Numbered from the stretch's first letter, positions 24,121-37,092 are shown. The stretch: 64,000 nt of DNA from Sphagnum magellanicum (GCA_021904315.1 CM038924.1:17194051-17258050); one strand, 5' to 3'. The notes: generated by a model from the sequence alone, not told the origin. Program-made: numbers and translations.

Positions 24121-25174
24121 CCAGAACAACAACTACTCCTCTGCACCCCCTGCCTCCCCCCCCCTTCTCTTTTATTCATTTGTGTGGCTCCGCTTACTAG
24201 AGGCTCTGTCCAAAAATGATGCTTCTTTATCATACCGTAGTACCTATTTTATGATGCCGTAGTACCTTGGCCAGTCAGTTGAACACAAAGCAAAACAATT
24301 ATTTCATTTTGAGGATTTTATTTCAACAAAATAATATATTCTCAAATATTCCATCAATATTCTTTCTTTTCCTTCAGGGAAAAAAAATTTCTTGGAAATT
24401 TATTTATTTATTTTTGAAAATTTCAACATTTCTGAAAATAATATAATTAGAGTCGTATTGGCCCCAAGGTACTACCGTATCCAACACAGAATTGGCAATG
24501 TAATTGTTTTGCATAGTACTTTGATAGCTTGGCACATTAGTTAAATTACTTGCAAAAATGTTGAAAATTTTAACTTTGTTCCCCCACCCTCCCAAAAAAA
24601 ACAAAAAAACAATTATGTGAACGAAAATAGAGATTATTTGGAAAAACTCTAGAACATGCCGCTTGTTGAACTGGAATTGTGAAAATTAATTATTTATTCA
24701 ACAAACATATGTCAAACTTGTGGTCAAAATTAAATATTATGATATATATTGTCTTCTTGAACTTAAACTAAATGGTTGGAATTCTGTTGATTTTGAATAT
24801 GAATTTGATATTTAATATGAGATTTCTCTTTTGCTAGCATGCCCAAAGCATCACCAATCCATCCTTTGAGTTTTTAAAAAATTAGGTCAAAAATAAATTG
24901 AGGAAAAAGATAGAACTAAGTAGAGAAAAAACAATTTTTAAGAAATGTGATCATTTAAACTCTAAACATATAATGGGTCAATTTGAGATAGCACTGTTCA
25001 AGAGTTGGAACAATTCAACTAATACTAGCCCCTCCCTGTCCCTATACCCGCTCAAAGGCAGTTCCCATTCCTCCGTGGGACAGAGCCCATCAAAACAAAT
25101 GGAAGTACTGGCTCCACATATACCCACTCATTCATTGCTAGTTATACGGGACAGGGATGGCACCTTGCATGGCG

Positions 25175-25272
25175 GAATGAATGAATGAATGGATGAATAG
25201 TCAGTCGTTAGTTAGTTAGTTAATTAGTTAGTTAGTTGGCTAATTAGTTAGTTAGTTGGTTAGTTAGTTAGT
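25175..25272. repeat. Tetranucleotide microsatellites (GAAT)n and (GTTA)n
   Basis: GAATGAATGAATGGATGAAT at about 25175-25198 is followed within ten bases by an imperfect GTTA/ATTA run to about 25272. Confidence 0.9.
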
Positions 25273-26473
25273 GGGCTGTTAGCATTTGCACGGATGGCCA
25301 TTGGGCACCATACAATTTATTGTTCCTTGAAGAACCCACTATAATTTTTGTACTGTACCTATATGGATGGCACCTTACCCTTAGTAAAAAAATGCCTTAC
25401 TATGTCTCACAGTTTGTGCCCCTTGCAAATAAAAGTTTCGTGCAGCCAATGAGAAGGCTCAGCATGCACTCATGAGGGGTTTAGGATTTTTTTTTGGGGG
25501 ACCGGAGGGTGGAAGGGATTTTTTTGTTTTTCCCCCTTGTTCCCAATTTCTTCCCATTGTGTTCCCATGAGGTCCCCAAAGGATTTCTCAAGTTCCCAAG
25601 TTGTTCCCCAAAGACAGAACTAATAGCACCTTAGTTTAATCTAATCCCTTATGATTTGCCCAAAGGTTCAACTCCTATGTACATAAACTGAAAATGTGAG
25701 GGATCCAAAAAGGTTGCTTCTATTGGGGGAGTGCCCAATACTCCAACCAATTGGTACAGCATCATACACTTTTCTGTAAGGTTCCTTATTATGTTCCTGG
25801 TTTTGAAAAGGGGGAAGGTTCCTCGGGTTTTTCCATTTTTATGAACCTTACAGGTAAGGTTCGTGAGGCACTTGGAGGAACCTTTGGCACGATATAAGGT
25901 GCTCTCTGAACGAAACACAGCCATGCATTTACCAAAAGTAAAAAATTTACCAACTCTTTACGTTACGCAATGAACTTGAAGGAGGACCTGTTGTAGGAAT
26001 TTTGGGTCCCACTTTATGCAGGGTGTTCATTCCTCCACACCCCCCAAACTCCCCCAAAACAAGCCCGCTCTCTCAATGCTCACTCTGCACTCACAAAGCC
26101 CTGCTCTGTTGTTTTTCTAGTGTTGTGACAGGTAACATTAACGAAAACATAACAATTCACTGTTCTGTTGCAGAAAAGTTTCATCCACAAAACAAAAGGG
26201 TTTTGGTCTTTTAAAAGCTCCACTTCTATCATGAATTTTATAATTAAGAAAAATGAGGAAGCTTTATGCACAGTAAGGAGCATCTTTAGCGGTGCCCCCT
26301 CTTATGGGCTGGTGGCATCGGTATCAAATATGTTACCCCACCTCACTCGTAAAGATGTATTTTGAATACTATTTTATTATGACACCATTTAAATATATTG
26401 AAACATGGACCAATCAATGTGATTGTTCGATTAAAGGGAGTCGTTTACCGATATCGTCCTTGTGGAAGAGTTC

Positions 26474-26573
26474 ACACTATTGGATCATTTTGTCTACTCC
26501 CAATTTAGTCGGACTATATACATACACTATTGGATCATTTTTCCTACTTTCAATTTAGTGGTATAGTCCGGAC
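26474..26573. repeat. 50-bp tandem duplication
   Basis: CACTATTGGATCATTTT recurs exactly 50 bp downstream, followed in both copies by CTACT, CAATTTAGT and a TATA/GGACTATA-like end. Two diverged copies are present. Confidence 0.75.
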
Positions 26574-27130
26574 ACCTTGAGAGACACTCTACGGCCCTCA
26601 GGGAGGGAGAATGTTTGTAAAACCAGGGCTGAACTGTGGCAGTGCTTAACTCTGCCTCACATGACCCCTTTATTCTTGTAAGGACCTCTCAGTAAGGCCT
26701 TTTACCAACCACTGTTGGGCAGGCAGTCCTCTCTTTTTTCCAATGAAAGAACCTCTGGGTATCTATCTGGTATATGCACTCTGCATTGATGGTTGTCAGT
26801 CCCTGAAGAACCTTCTAGAGAACTGGCTGTTCTTTGACAGTTCTTTCATACAAACATTTGGTTCTTTGAAGGGTCTGGAGTCTGGACCCCACCGAAAACC
26901 GACAGCTCTTTCATTGGCAAACATAATTTGTTTCCTTTGTATTTTAGGGTAACTCCCCAGTCAGAACTTTCACATGGACTGCGAGAATCTGTACGATCCT
27001 CTGGGCTTTGTCCGGTCTTTTTACATACATTCGTCAATTTACGTCAGTTTTGACATAGCCAAAGGGTAGGACCTGCTGGCATTGGTCTGTTTTCAGGCAC
27101 AGAGAATTGGAGCTACTTCCCTCGTTTCCC

Positions 27131-27364
27131 ATGTGTTTTGCCCAAACAAAATGCCCTCCAGCCTTGCCCTTCCCTACACTGAATTTTTTTAATACCCAGA
27201 ACTCCATGTTCTTTGAACAAAAAGAATTCAAAAGAATCAAAACTGGCATGTGTTTACCCAAACAAACAAAATGCCCTCGAGCCTTGCCCTTCCCTACACT
27301 GAATTTTTTAATACCCAGAACTCCATGTTCTTTGAACAAAACAAATTCAAAAGAATCAAAACTG
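27131..27364. repeat. 117-bp tandem duplication
   Basis: Two adjacent copies (27131-27247 and 27248-27364) share GCCTTGCCCTTCCCTACACT, AATACCCAGAACTCCATGTT and AAAAGAATCAAAACTGG. They differ by a few substitutions and small indels, so the duplication is fairly young. Open frames across it are repeats of the same words, not a supported gene. Confidence 0.9.
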
Positions 27365-28819
27365 GAGGGTTTGGTTGGGTAGGTGTGGGGAGAAGCAAGG
27401 ACCATGTGAATTGATGTCAAAGGAAATTTGAGATTCGAGTTGAGTATATGTATATGGGGGATGATGGCATATTAATGATCGGATTAAGTTTAGGTGTAAA
27501 ATGGATTTGCAAATTTTTTTTTTTATGTGGGATGGTGGCACTTCACAAGTTGTATGCAATAACTTAAGGTTTAGTTGCAGGTCAATTTTGGTATGTTGAT
27601 GTCAGTCATCAACCTCTCTCCCTTGGTGAAGAGATGTTCTACCAAAACCAGAATGTAAGAAATAGTAAAAGAAACTTTTATAAATCACACCACAAATTAA
27701 TTACAATGTTATAATGAGCATGTGACCATATGATAGCCATTTATGTAAAGCTCTTGCGCAGTAGTTTTTTTTAACACTAGGAGGAGTAGGCTGTACAAAG
27801 TGAAATTTTGCTCTGGTCTAGTGGGAGGGAGTTTTGGTTTTTCATTTTGAGTTAAGCTCTTTCATTGGGGGTTACAATTTTGCATGGGGGATTACCTTCC
27901 TTTGTCAAGGCTTCATCGAAGATTTTGTGAGCCGTCATCGAGCGAGCTTTACATCATACATTCCCCAGCCCTCCGTGTGTTACCCTACACATGAAGTGCC
28001 AACAGAAAATTTCTCATGTATTTGGAGGGTGCCTTAAGAGCAAAATTTCTCCCTAGCATGTGCGAGATGTTTTGAAAAGCAAAATGCTTGTTGGAGTTGC
28101 CACTCCTCAAGTGTTACCCTGCACATGTTGTGATAGAATGAGGACATAAACAATGAACTTACTCAGTAAGGTTATGAAATTCAAGATGAAATTTTCACAT
28201 TGACTATTATTGCTGCATTTTCTTAGTTGCCATGGAAATAATGAATTTTCTCAAAAATATGCATTTGCATGAAGGGAAGAAAATATATATATACATTCAA
28301 ATGGAATGCAAAATCCTTTGGTCACATATGACTATGAACTACAACATTATATAACCAACCACAAGTCAATTCACTCATGGCCAATTTCTGAGTCACTATG
28401 TGTCTTGTGAAACACACAATGGACATGCATTACCAACCCCAAGCTGTAGCTTTAATATGATAGTTTGTTGGACCAAGATCCATTGTTGCGGCCAAAGTTC
28501 AATCCAAACTAGTTGAGTTCATTTCTATTTTTTAAAGATTTAAAATCCATATTGCTCTCCTAACTAGTACGAACTTGTACAATGTCCTTTCCCACAACCA
28601 TACTTATCTTCACAGGTCCACTTCTGAGTGATCAATGTTTCATTTGGTGTTGGGATTTGGACTTTCAAACGTACTCATTTCCTTTACTCTTCATACATGC
28701 AAGTGTATTGTCCACATCAACATTTCCCCTCCAATTAGGTAGCATCTATGAAGTCCTCTTTGAAAGGATAGTGGTATCCCTTTCAATAATTTGGCCAACC
28801 AACTTGAAACTTATCGCAA

Positions 28820-29040
28820 ACTCAGAAAAGCACCATTTCTTTTGTGATGAACTGAGTTTCATCCTGTTTTGACCCCCCTCTTTCCTTTTTCCTGAGGGCC
28901 AGGGTGAATTGACCCCCACATTGGGATCATGGTAAAAACCCCAAAACCCAAAACCCAGGTTTTTACCATGATCCCACCGTGGGGGTCAATTAGCCCTGGC
29001 CTTTCATGAGCGCCTCCACTGCAGCTACCACCCCCCCCCC
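28820..29040. mobile_element. MITE-family copy (partial), interrupted by a hairpin
   Basis: GATGAACTGAGTTTCATCCTG, then CTTTCCTTTTTC and GAGCGCCTCCACTGC, are shared with the inverted units at 34436-34746 and 35550-35947. AAACTCAGAAAA just upstream also matches the unit at 35550-35947. A 105-bp hairpin (28897-29001) splits the shared sequence between CTTTTTCC and GAGCGCC. A long C-run (29031-29042) follows. Confidence 0.65.
28897..29001. repeat. 105-bp hairpin with 44-bp stem
   Basis: The arms 28897-28940 and 28958-29001 are inverted copies matching at 40 of 44 positions, around a 17-base loop made of CCAAAA/CCCA words. The ends are GGCCAGGG and CCCTGGCC. The insert sits inside a MITE-family copy, so it arrived after that element or formed within it. 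The size and pairing resemble a very small foldback MITE or a miRNA precursor; neither role is shown. Confidence 0.9.
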
Positions 29041-30984
29041 CCGGTTTTTTTTTTTGGCAAAATATTGCCAGAAAGTGATAGAGAAAAAGGGCTTGCAAAA
29101 TTCACTAAAGAATTTTTTTTTTAAATGAATGAAAATCGCCATATTGCGGTAGAAGCTCAGAGATTGTTTGTCATTTCACATATTCTTCATAAGGCCTCTC
29201 ACCTACTATAATCAGGTCATTAGGTATCCCTGTCACCAAATTAGCACTACTAGATGTTGTTGGATCTAGGTTAATTGCTAGCAATTCACCGTTAGACCTA
29301 GGGTTATCACCATTAGATGTATTATTATCACCAACAATTTTAAGTCTAGACTCTAGAAAGTCCAAACTATTATGCTACTCAACGCACTAAGGTAGCCAGC
29401 TTGAAAATTAGTGCTACACTCATTGTTGTGACTTGGAAACTTTTGTCAATGTTCACTCCATCAACTTGTTATGGCTCATGAGTGTTTCTAGTGGGCCCTA
29501 AAGTCTAAAGGGTTGGAAGCTTGGGATTTTAGGAAAGTAATAAGGATCTAGGTTTTCAAGGTGTGTTCTAAATTACAAGTTGTTGGGTTTGGTTGGAACT
29601 CAGTTTGTTGCAGGAGTCACAAGGGTGCACATGGTTCAGGAATCAATGTTGCTTGAAGGCAAAGTGGAGGTGATGGTGTTAAAGAATTCTCCGTCCCACC
29701 TCTTAGAGCCCATTGCCACCGAATCAATATTATTTGTGTGTGCAAAAAGTTCATAGTGTTGACCATTGTCCATTGAGTTGTTACAAGTTTGTGTGTGCAC
29801 AGTTCATAAAATTACTAAATGTTACAACTTGCTCAACAATGTTTTCTGCTACATGTGCATGGTAATGTTAGTCGTCAAGTGAACCTCATGGACATCACTA
29901 ATGTGCATTGGTCAATGTAAGACTTTTTCATTAAACTTTGTCCTTTACTTGTTCTTCGAAGGTTGATTTCATTTTTGTAACATAGTGTCGCATGTTTGTT
30001 AGAAGATTACAAGCTTTGTATATTCAAGTTAATTCAAAACTTTGTTTTTTATTGAAGTTTTGTTCAAGCATTGTTCCAACTTTGTTTTCAATCAATGAAA
30101 CATCTATGTTCTTAATCAATGTTTGTTTGAAGTTTAGAAAGGTTTGGGGTTTGGTAGGTTTTACGTTTATGGTTTAAAATCTAAACAAAAGGATCCTACA
30201 CAATCTAGATGCTTATGTTCTTCAGTGAACTTTGTTCAAGCTTTATTTTTGGTTAAGACTCAGTGCACATACATCAAATGCCTACTTTAAGGTTTTGGTA
30301 GATTTTTAGTTTAAGGTTCAAACAATTTAGGAATCAAGATTGTGCACAAACTAAATCCAAGCTCGACTTACATATATGTCATTTGTTTACCATACTTATG
30401 CATAGTCCATTTTGCACAACATGTAAAAAAACAACTAACTAGGAGGTGTGAGAATAAGGGCTTTCTTGTAGTTTGGCAACATGCTTTGCTTTTCATAAAA
30501 ATTTGGAGCTTAAAGTTTTACAATGCACACGGATCAACAGTTGATGTTGATCAGTGGTTCACAAACTTTCTTTGTTTGTGTTTCTCAACCTCCCATTGCT
30601 TATGTCTTTTATATGGTTTCTTTTAGTTAAAAGGTTCGAATGGCACACACCTATGGAAAGGACACAAAAAGACAACGTGATGTTTAACTTTTTCAAATCT
30701 AGTAAGAATCCTATGGACAATTTTCTTCTTGTGATCCTTCCTAAACCTAAACCAATTCCATTTTTTGTAGCAAGTTCAAATGGTAGCAAGGTTGGATCAA
30801 ATTCTAATTTCAATTGTAATAATCTTGTTGTGCAATTTGTTTGTCTTGGTGGATTGCTCACTTATGCTACCTCTGTGGTAGATTTCTTAAAGATCCGTGT
30901 CATTATAAAGGAAAAAGAATCAAAATTGCCCCCATTTAAGAAACCTAAAAATAAATTATGACATATCACGAAAGTGTTCGGATG
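29041..30984. other. Intergenic DNA upstream of the hAT relic
   Basis: No gene is supported. A minus-strand frame at 29171-29365 (ending PYEEYVK) and a plus-strand frame at 30554-30961 are open but match no family I recognise. The latter lies immediately before the hAT relic and could be part of its decayed 5' region. Confidence 0.4.
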
Positions 30985-33161
30985 TGTGGGCTACTCAATT
31001 CCCATGGACAAATATGTTGAGAAGTGAAACTAAAGAAGTTCACCATGTGAAATGTTTGGTATGTTCATTTGTGAAAGGCAAGGATGTAATCTTAAAACCA
31101 AAGGCTAACACTCTTGAAAAACATGTAGGGAAAAAAAGGTTATTCAAGACATGCCACACTTAAACAAAAAACAAGGATAATGGTATGTCAATAAGAAATG
31201 CAACTATGCAAAGAATGAAGTGGTTTATTCTAAAAAAAACCACCACACAATTATTAAAAAGATTGAAGGAGGGGTTAATGGGGAGTGGGGTAGAAAGTAG
31301 TAATAGTTTGTTACAATCTTACATTTATTACATTAGGCCAAGCCCATGCTTGAATTTGAAGCTTTGAAGTCTTTTTTTTTCTTTCTTAAATGTCCCCATG
31401 TTGTCAAAACATCATTGGAATGATACAACGTAATGGGTTATGGCTGAATGTACGCATAAACAAGGCATCAAGGGGGTAAAAAAAGTTATTGCAAGTTCAA
31501 AGTACCTTGCATTGTCTTATGATGAGGTAACCACAATTGATAACCACTCATGGATTTCTATCCATTCCTATGTTATTCAAGATTAATGTCACATACTTAT
31601 ATTCATTTCTTTAAAACAAGTTATTAAAGGAAGGAGTGTAGATAATCTAACTAAAGTTATTATGGGTGTTTTGAAAGAACATGGTGGTCTTTTTTATGCA
31701 AATATTGTTGCAAAACTTATTTCCTTCGGGGTTAATGAAATGAATGTTTTTTAGGGAATGCGCAATGGTGTTATTTGCCAAATGTAAGATCAATATTCCC
31801 CCCTTTGGAAGGCATTCATTACATGGTGCATTGCACCAATCTAGTTGTGCAAACTTTGTTTCAAATCCTTATTGTGAAATCTATAAAAAATTTATTGTAG
31901 TCGTTATATTATTTTTCTCTAACGATTCGAAAAAGAATCTTCAATTTTTGAAGCTGGCAAATTAATGAAGGAGAAAGGGAAAAAAAATCTATTGAATGTC
32001 AAAACATGTTGGATCGGCATGTTCAATTTAACAAAAAAGGTGATGACAATGTATATGCCATCATTGGCAAAGATGGTTGAAAATAGTCCATAAATCATGT
32101 TAGCCAAAATGAATATCGAGTTTTTTTATGATGTAAACCTTCTCATCTTTCTTTATTGTTTGTTGCCCATGCTGAAAATTGTCCATGCATTCATCAAGTT
32201 TGCATAAAATAAAGATGTCTTTGTATGTGATTATGTTGTTGCCATAAAAATTTGTTAGGGTCAACTTTACTCTCATTATATGGATTCAACAACAAAATAT
32301 TTTTATGATATTTTCAAAGACTTCCAAGGTTTGATTGTTTTCATAGTAATATGCATTTGAAATGAAAGACCAATTCACTAGACATCGATACCCATGGTGG
32401 TGAGTATAATTTGGCCGTTGATTCATCAAATTACACATTTTGGGCTACATATGTAAATGCCATTGGTGAGAATGTTCAAGTGACTCAAAAGGTCTTCACT
32501 AATTTAGTGGAGGATGTAAAATCATCATGCTCAAATTTTTTTCTACCATTCTCCTTGTGTCTATGTTTTTTGTGATTTTTTGGTCTTTGATTTTGCAACT
32601 ACAACATAAGTTTTCACTTGTGTTCACTCATGAGCTTACAACAAAGTTTCCAACATCCCATTTGATGGATGTTATGGGCATTTGTTATCTATATTATTGG
32701 TTTCAAAGCAATGTTGAAAATAATTTTAATCGACATCTAATGTTGATTAAGGCATATTATTGTTTTGAGAAGTTGTTGGAACCTATCAAAACTTTAGAGG
32801 CGAGTTTACCTCTTGTTATAGCCAATATTTGCCCAACACTTCTATCTACAAGTGTTTTTAACATGTAATCTCATATTTTAAAATCATTATGCACTTTAAC
32901 GTTGTTGCCACTATGGAGGCACCATTTCATGTTAATTCTTTAATTTAACTTTGGTGGATTTTGGAAGCTTTTTGCATTTTACAACATTCCTTCCTTGAGT
33001 TTTTCAAATTGGCGAAAATTGCGATAGTGCAAATGTTGGGTTTAGTGGAAAATGAATGGACATTTTCCACTCTTTCTTTCATGAAATATAAATTGAGGAA
33101 TCATCTCAATGAACATTTGAATAATGTTGTGGGAATGTATTATCAAACTTTAACAATTTGA
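30985..33161 (+). pseudogene. hAT-family transposase relic, nearly full length
   Basis: Plus-strand pieces appear in the order of a plant hAT transposase. An N-terminal segment WATQFPWTNMLRS runs into a zinc-finger-like module (KCLVCSFVKGKD, then NTLEKHVGKK) at about 30985-31160. SKYLALSYDEVTTIDNHSWI lies near 31500-31560, VDNLTKVIMGVLKEHGGL near 31640-31690, and NDSKKNLQFLKLAN near 31920-31965. The C-terminal dimerisation domain (LAKIAIVQMLGLVENE, FMKYKLRNHL) is at about 33010-33130. Many stops and frameshifts make it non-functional. Terminal inverted repeats were not identified. It shares its C-terminal domain with the relic at 16327-17214. Confidence 0.85.
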
Positions 33162-34171
33162 ATACTTTTTCATATGACACATGTTTTGAAAATTAGACAG
33201 AATAGAAGCCCATGCAAACATTGGATTAGACTTTTCTACTAAGATTTGGGTGGGGTTCGTTGTTCAGATCCCATCATTGATGGGCCATTCTCAATGATGA
33301 CATTTAATTATGGCTAAAGCTAGGTCATTTTGTCATTTAGAAGTTAAGATTCAAGAACCGTGATGGTTGTTCATTGTTGTGTGTGTGTTTTTCCATTGTC
33401 AATCTTGCTTTTGAGTTTTTGTCCAGTGTCAAGCATTATCTTTCTATTTATCTTCCTTGCTTCTATGTTTGCTTATCTTTGCCTTTGCCTACATTTGTTT
33501 ATTTATGTTTACCTCTATCTTCTTCTATTTTTCTCTATTTGCTTCTATCTTTGTCCAATGTTTTCCTTTGTTTAGTGTTTGCTTCTATTTTCTTTTGTTT
33601 GCCTATGTCTAGATTGTGCTTATGTATGTTTCTATTTGCCTTTGTTAGTCTACGTGCTTTTAAATTATAAATCCTAAGTTATGTGAATTTCTAAGTTTTA
33701 AATTTTGTCTATTTTTCAAGTTTTTTTCATTCTCTATCCATTGTCCTATGGTAGTCCACTGTCTAGTCACTAATGTCTACCTTGGTCCTCTAGAGTTCAA
33801 TGTCTAACATCTATTTTTCTTTGATTATTTTTATGCCCAATACCCATTGTTTGTCTTTGTTTTTTTTTCAATTGTTTGTATACTAACTTCCAATATTTTC
33901 AAAATCTAGAGTGTGTCCATCTTTCTTTGATTCAGTTTGTCTTCCTTTGATGCTTTATTAGGATATGTGTTTCTGTTGGACGAGTGTGTGTGTTTGGTGT
34001 GTAATTAAAAATATGTATGTTAACGTTGGGTGCGTCATTGTCAAGGGTCTTATGTTGTCTTTACCAGTGTTGTCTGTGTAAATGGTTTGGGACTTACACT
34101 CCATGTAAATGTAAAATACAAAAAGTGTAAGAGTAAAAATAAATGTATTTTATATAACTTTACATGGTCCG

Positions 34172-34205
<34 letters not shown>

Positions 34206-34435
34206 TTTACATCACTATGTAAAACAACGTAAATATAAAACAGTGTAAAAAATGTGATTTTTACTTGAGGAGGGGAGATTTCATAATGTTTTTGATGATA
34301 AGCAAGCTAAATGGCCCATTGCAGAAAAGAACCATCAAAATATACACCCACAACTAATTCATATGACTTTGCAAGATGGTCTGGCCATTAAAGTTATAGG
34401 GTTTAGGGTTTAAAGCCTATATAATAAATTTATAT
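33162..34435. other. Intergenic DNA with T-rich low complexity
   Basis: At about 33380-33680 the sequence is a TTTGCCTATGTCTA-like pyrimidine-rich run that yields hydrophobic open frames without family motifs. A (TA)n microsatellite lies at 34174-34202. No gene is supported. Confidence 0.55.
34174..34202. repeat. (TA)n microsatellite
   Basis: Uninterrupted TA repeat of about 14 units. Confidence 0.95.
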
Positions 34436-35947
34436 ATAAAGTAAGGAAAACAACACTAGAACCCTGAGTTTGATCATAAATAGGGTGAGATTCCAAAAAA
34501 TATAAAACGTTAGCATTCAAGGGTGGGGAGACCTCAGTTTTTTTTTGTCGTGAACTGAGTTTCACCCTGTCTTTCCATTTTCTTTAACGCCTCCATTACT
34601 GCTCCTACTTGTAAAGCTACTATAGTTAGTCTTCACCTTTGTGCATTAAATGCTGATTTTCAGCATTTCATTTCCAAATTTAATAATACTTATGGATACC
34701 CCTGAAAGAAGAGTTTGCGGTGAAAGGAGGCCCAAAGAGAGGGTGGCTTTCCAAATAATTTTAATATTTACACTTACACTGGATTTACACACCATATATA
34801 TATATGGCTATTGACACTTACACGCACAACACTGATCTTGACTTTGATTGTGATAGAATCACCCAACAATGACCAAGCCTCAAGGCCGCTGCTCTGCGTA
34901 CAATAGTGGCCACATAATAACTATGTCTAACATAATTTGGTGATCAAATTACGTGTTTCATCAATTAGCATCATGAGTCAGAGGTTGTGTAACAATATGT
35001 TCATTTTATAAATAATATCAGATTTTGCTACTATAACATTTGAACTGTGAACCCTCTCCATGAAATGAAATATACCCTCCCCAGTGTTTATTTTAGGAAT
35101 TCTTTTTTGGAGCCACAGTGACAACCATCCATAGAAAGATGCAGAGAAACTCAAGATCATTCTTCTGAATATTTAGCCAAATCTGGCTATAAACCAAATA
35201 TGAAGTATAAATTTTTAATCATCTTTTGATATATTTTCTACATGATTAAAACCAAATTTAGGAATCTGGAAAAAATTTCATCAATTGTGGCGATTGAAAG
35301 CCTTTAAAATCACTTCATTTTTCAAATTTTAGATTCTTAATTTCGTGTTTTTGGCTAAATTTTTGCCAGTAAAAAAATGTCTGACCCTCCCTATCGGTAA
35401 CTTACACCTCCTCCTTCACTTTGGTCTTTTTTGTGTCAGTCGGTTCCTCCTCCAAGAAATTTCCTTCTAATGAAGGAGAGCCGTGAAAAGGGAATGTTCT
35501 GATTCGAAGTCCAAAGATGCTAGCAATAATAGCTAACCAGAGAATAATAGAGTTATCCATAAAGTAACCGTGTCTTCACCCTATCTTTGGGCCTCATTTC
35601 AGCCCCTATCCGGTCTTTCAGTGGTTCTGCAAAATAAAGACATTTTATTATATATCAGTATGAAATGCTCAAACTCAGCATTTAATGCACGAGGTTCAAG
35701 ATTAATTACAGTAGTTGTACAGTTAGAAGAAGTGAAAATATGTGTAGCAGTGGTGGAGGCGCTCCTGAAAAAGGAAAGACAGGATGAAACTCAGTTTACT
35801 ACCAACATTGATGGTTTTCTGAGTTTCATCCCCCGTTGAATGCTAATGCACTTTTTTGCAGGTTTTTTTTTTAATCTCACCCTCTGTATGACCAAACTCA
35901 GGGTTCTGGTGCTGTGTTTTTTTTTACTTTACGGATAACTCTGATAT
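34436..35947. mobile_element. Foldback structure: two MITE units in inverted orientation
   Basis: The left unit (about 34436-34746) is repeated in reverse complement at about 35550-35947, around an ~800-bp centre. Shared words in order from the left include AGAACCCTGAGTTTG, AGGGTGAGATT, GTTTCACCCTGTCTTTCC, GCGCCTCCA-like, GTGCATTAAATGCTGA, CTGAAAGA and GGCCCAAAGA. The right unit has its own terminal inverted repeats: AGAGTTATCCATAAAGTAA at about 35550 and the reverse of AGAGTTATCCGTAAAGTAA ending near 35947. It therefore looks like a ~400-bp MITE. No transposase is encoded. The centre holds an inverted copy of the repeat seen at 3791-3990. Confidence 0.75.
35170..35371. repeat. Inverted copy of the 3791-3990 dispersed repeat
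   Basis: The palindrome-like TAGCCAAATCTGGCTA at 35174-35189 and the reverse complement of ATGAAGTGATTTT plus GCAAAATTT at about 35300-35371 match the repeat at 3791-3990. The middle is poorly conserved. Confidence 0.45.
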
Positions 35948-37092
35948 GTCTGATTTTTTAAAATAAAAATCTTTCTCTTTTCCTTTTGGAGGGGAGTCAA
36001 TGAACACAAAGAAAGGAATGCATGGGGCTAATGTACACCCCGATCCTTTTTTCCTTTTGTCGTTTTTCCCTTAATTGGCTACCACATCTTAAGATTCTCA
36101 CTATGATGGCGTCATTTTCTCCATCTCACTAAAGACAAATAACACATGGCCATCTCCTCTTTTTGTCTTCTAGAAAATGAGGCTTCCGTGGTAGTGTTAA
36201 CCACGTAATTGATTTTTGGATGGTGAGTAACATATCAAAAGGAGAGAGTTCTAAAAGTGCATTGGGGAGGCTAGCTATTGTCATAACCTGTGTTGGGCCT
36301 ATTTGATTTGTGTTAATAACGGTAGATTCAAGCTTTTCAAAATATAATAATGAGAGAACTATTGATTCCAGTTATTTGAAACAGATCAGGATCAAAGAAC
36401 AGTGTCACTTTGGATTTTTTTTTTAAAACTTTGAAGAACAAACCAATGGGATTTCATGAAAGGAATGGCAAAGAAAGAATCAAGGGCTTTAATATGTACA
36501 TTAGAATTGGTTCTTTGATTCAATTTAGAACCCTAAGAACCCACCAGCTAACTCCAGTTAAGACACTTGACTAGTGTTTGGTGATTCTTTACTTTGATGA
36601 AAAACATCTGGTTCTAGTTTTTAAAAGTAAAATTACTTGATTTGATTTTGGGTCCAATTCTCTTTTAAATTGAAATCTAGTTTTGATTTGGTTTTTTTTT
36701 CCCGTATGTGGCACCGACAATTCTTACCACCAAGGTGGATACCCACCCAAACTAGTCGGGGGGAGCCTGTTACTAATAATACTTGAGCTCAAACTCACAT
36801 ATTATTATATTTTTATCCCCTTTTATAATAAATTTAATGAAATAATAACCACAACAACCAAGTTCCAGCAACAAAAGTACAATTACTTTTCCCTATTTTG
36901 GGGGAGTATGAGAGCTTCAAAGGGGGGTTGGTGTAGAACTCCTAACCTTTGGCTGGCTACTCACCTATTAACTATTAACCTACCTATAATACTCGGTGTA
37001 GTGTACACTGTACACCCACAAGGTGCATGAACCAAAGGGTGAATAAACTTTGTATGTAGACAAGTTCTTTCTTTTGGGAAGGGGCCCATAAT

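Larger units (their letters stand above)
24121..28819. other. Intergenic DNA with short repeats
   Basis: No protein gene is supported. It contains a C-run near 24157-24164 and a ~20-bp inverted pair built on CGTAGTACCTTGG (about 24252-24272 against 24459-24480). It also holds tetranucleotide microsatellites at 25175-25272, a 50-bp tandem duplication at 26474-26573 and a 117-bp tandem duplication at 27131-27364. Several stretches rich in TTCCC words lie at 25500-25620. Confidence 0.55.

Noticed and set aside
29171-29365. 64-codon minus-strand frame ending PYEEYVK
   Set aside because: The composition looks protein-like, but there is no ATG, no family match and no splice context I could support.
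30554-30961. 135-codon plus-strand frame before the hAT relic
   Set aside because: No recognisable domain; it may be part of the transposon's decayed 5' region, but this cannot be shown by eye.
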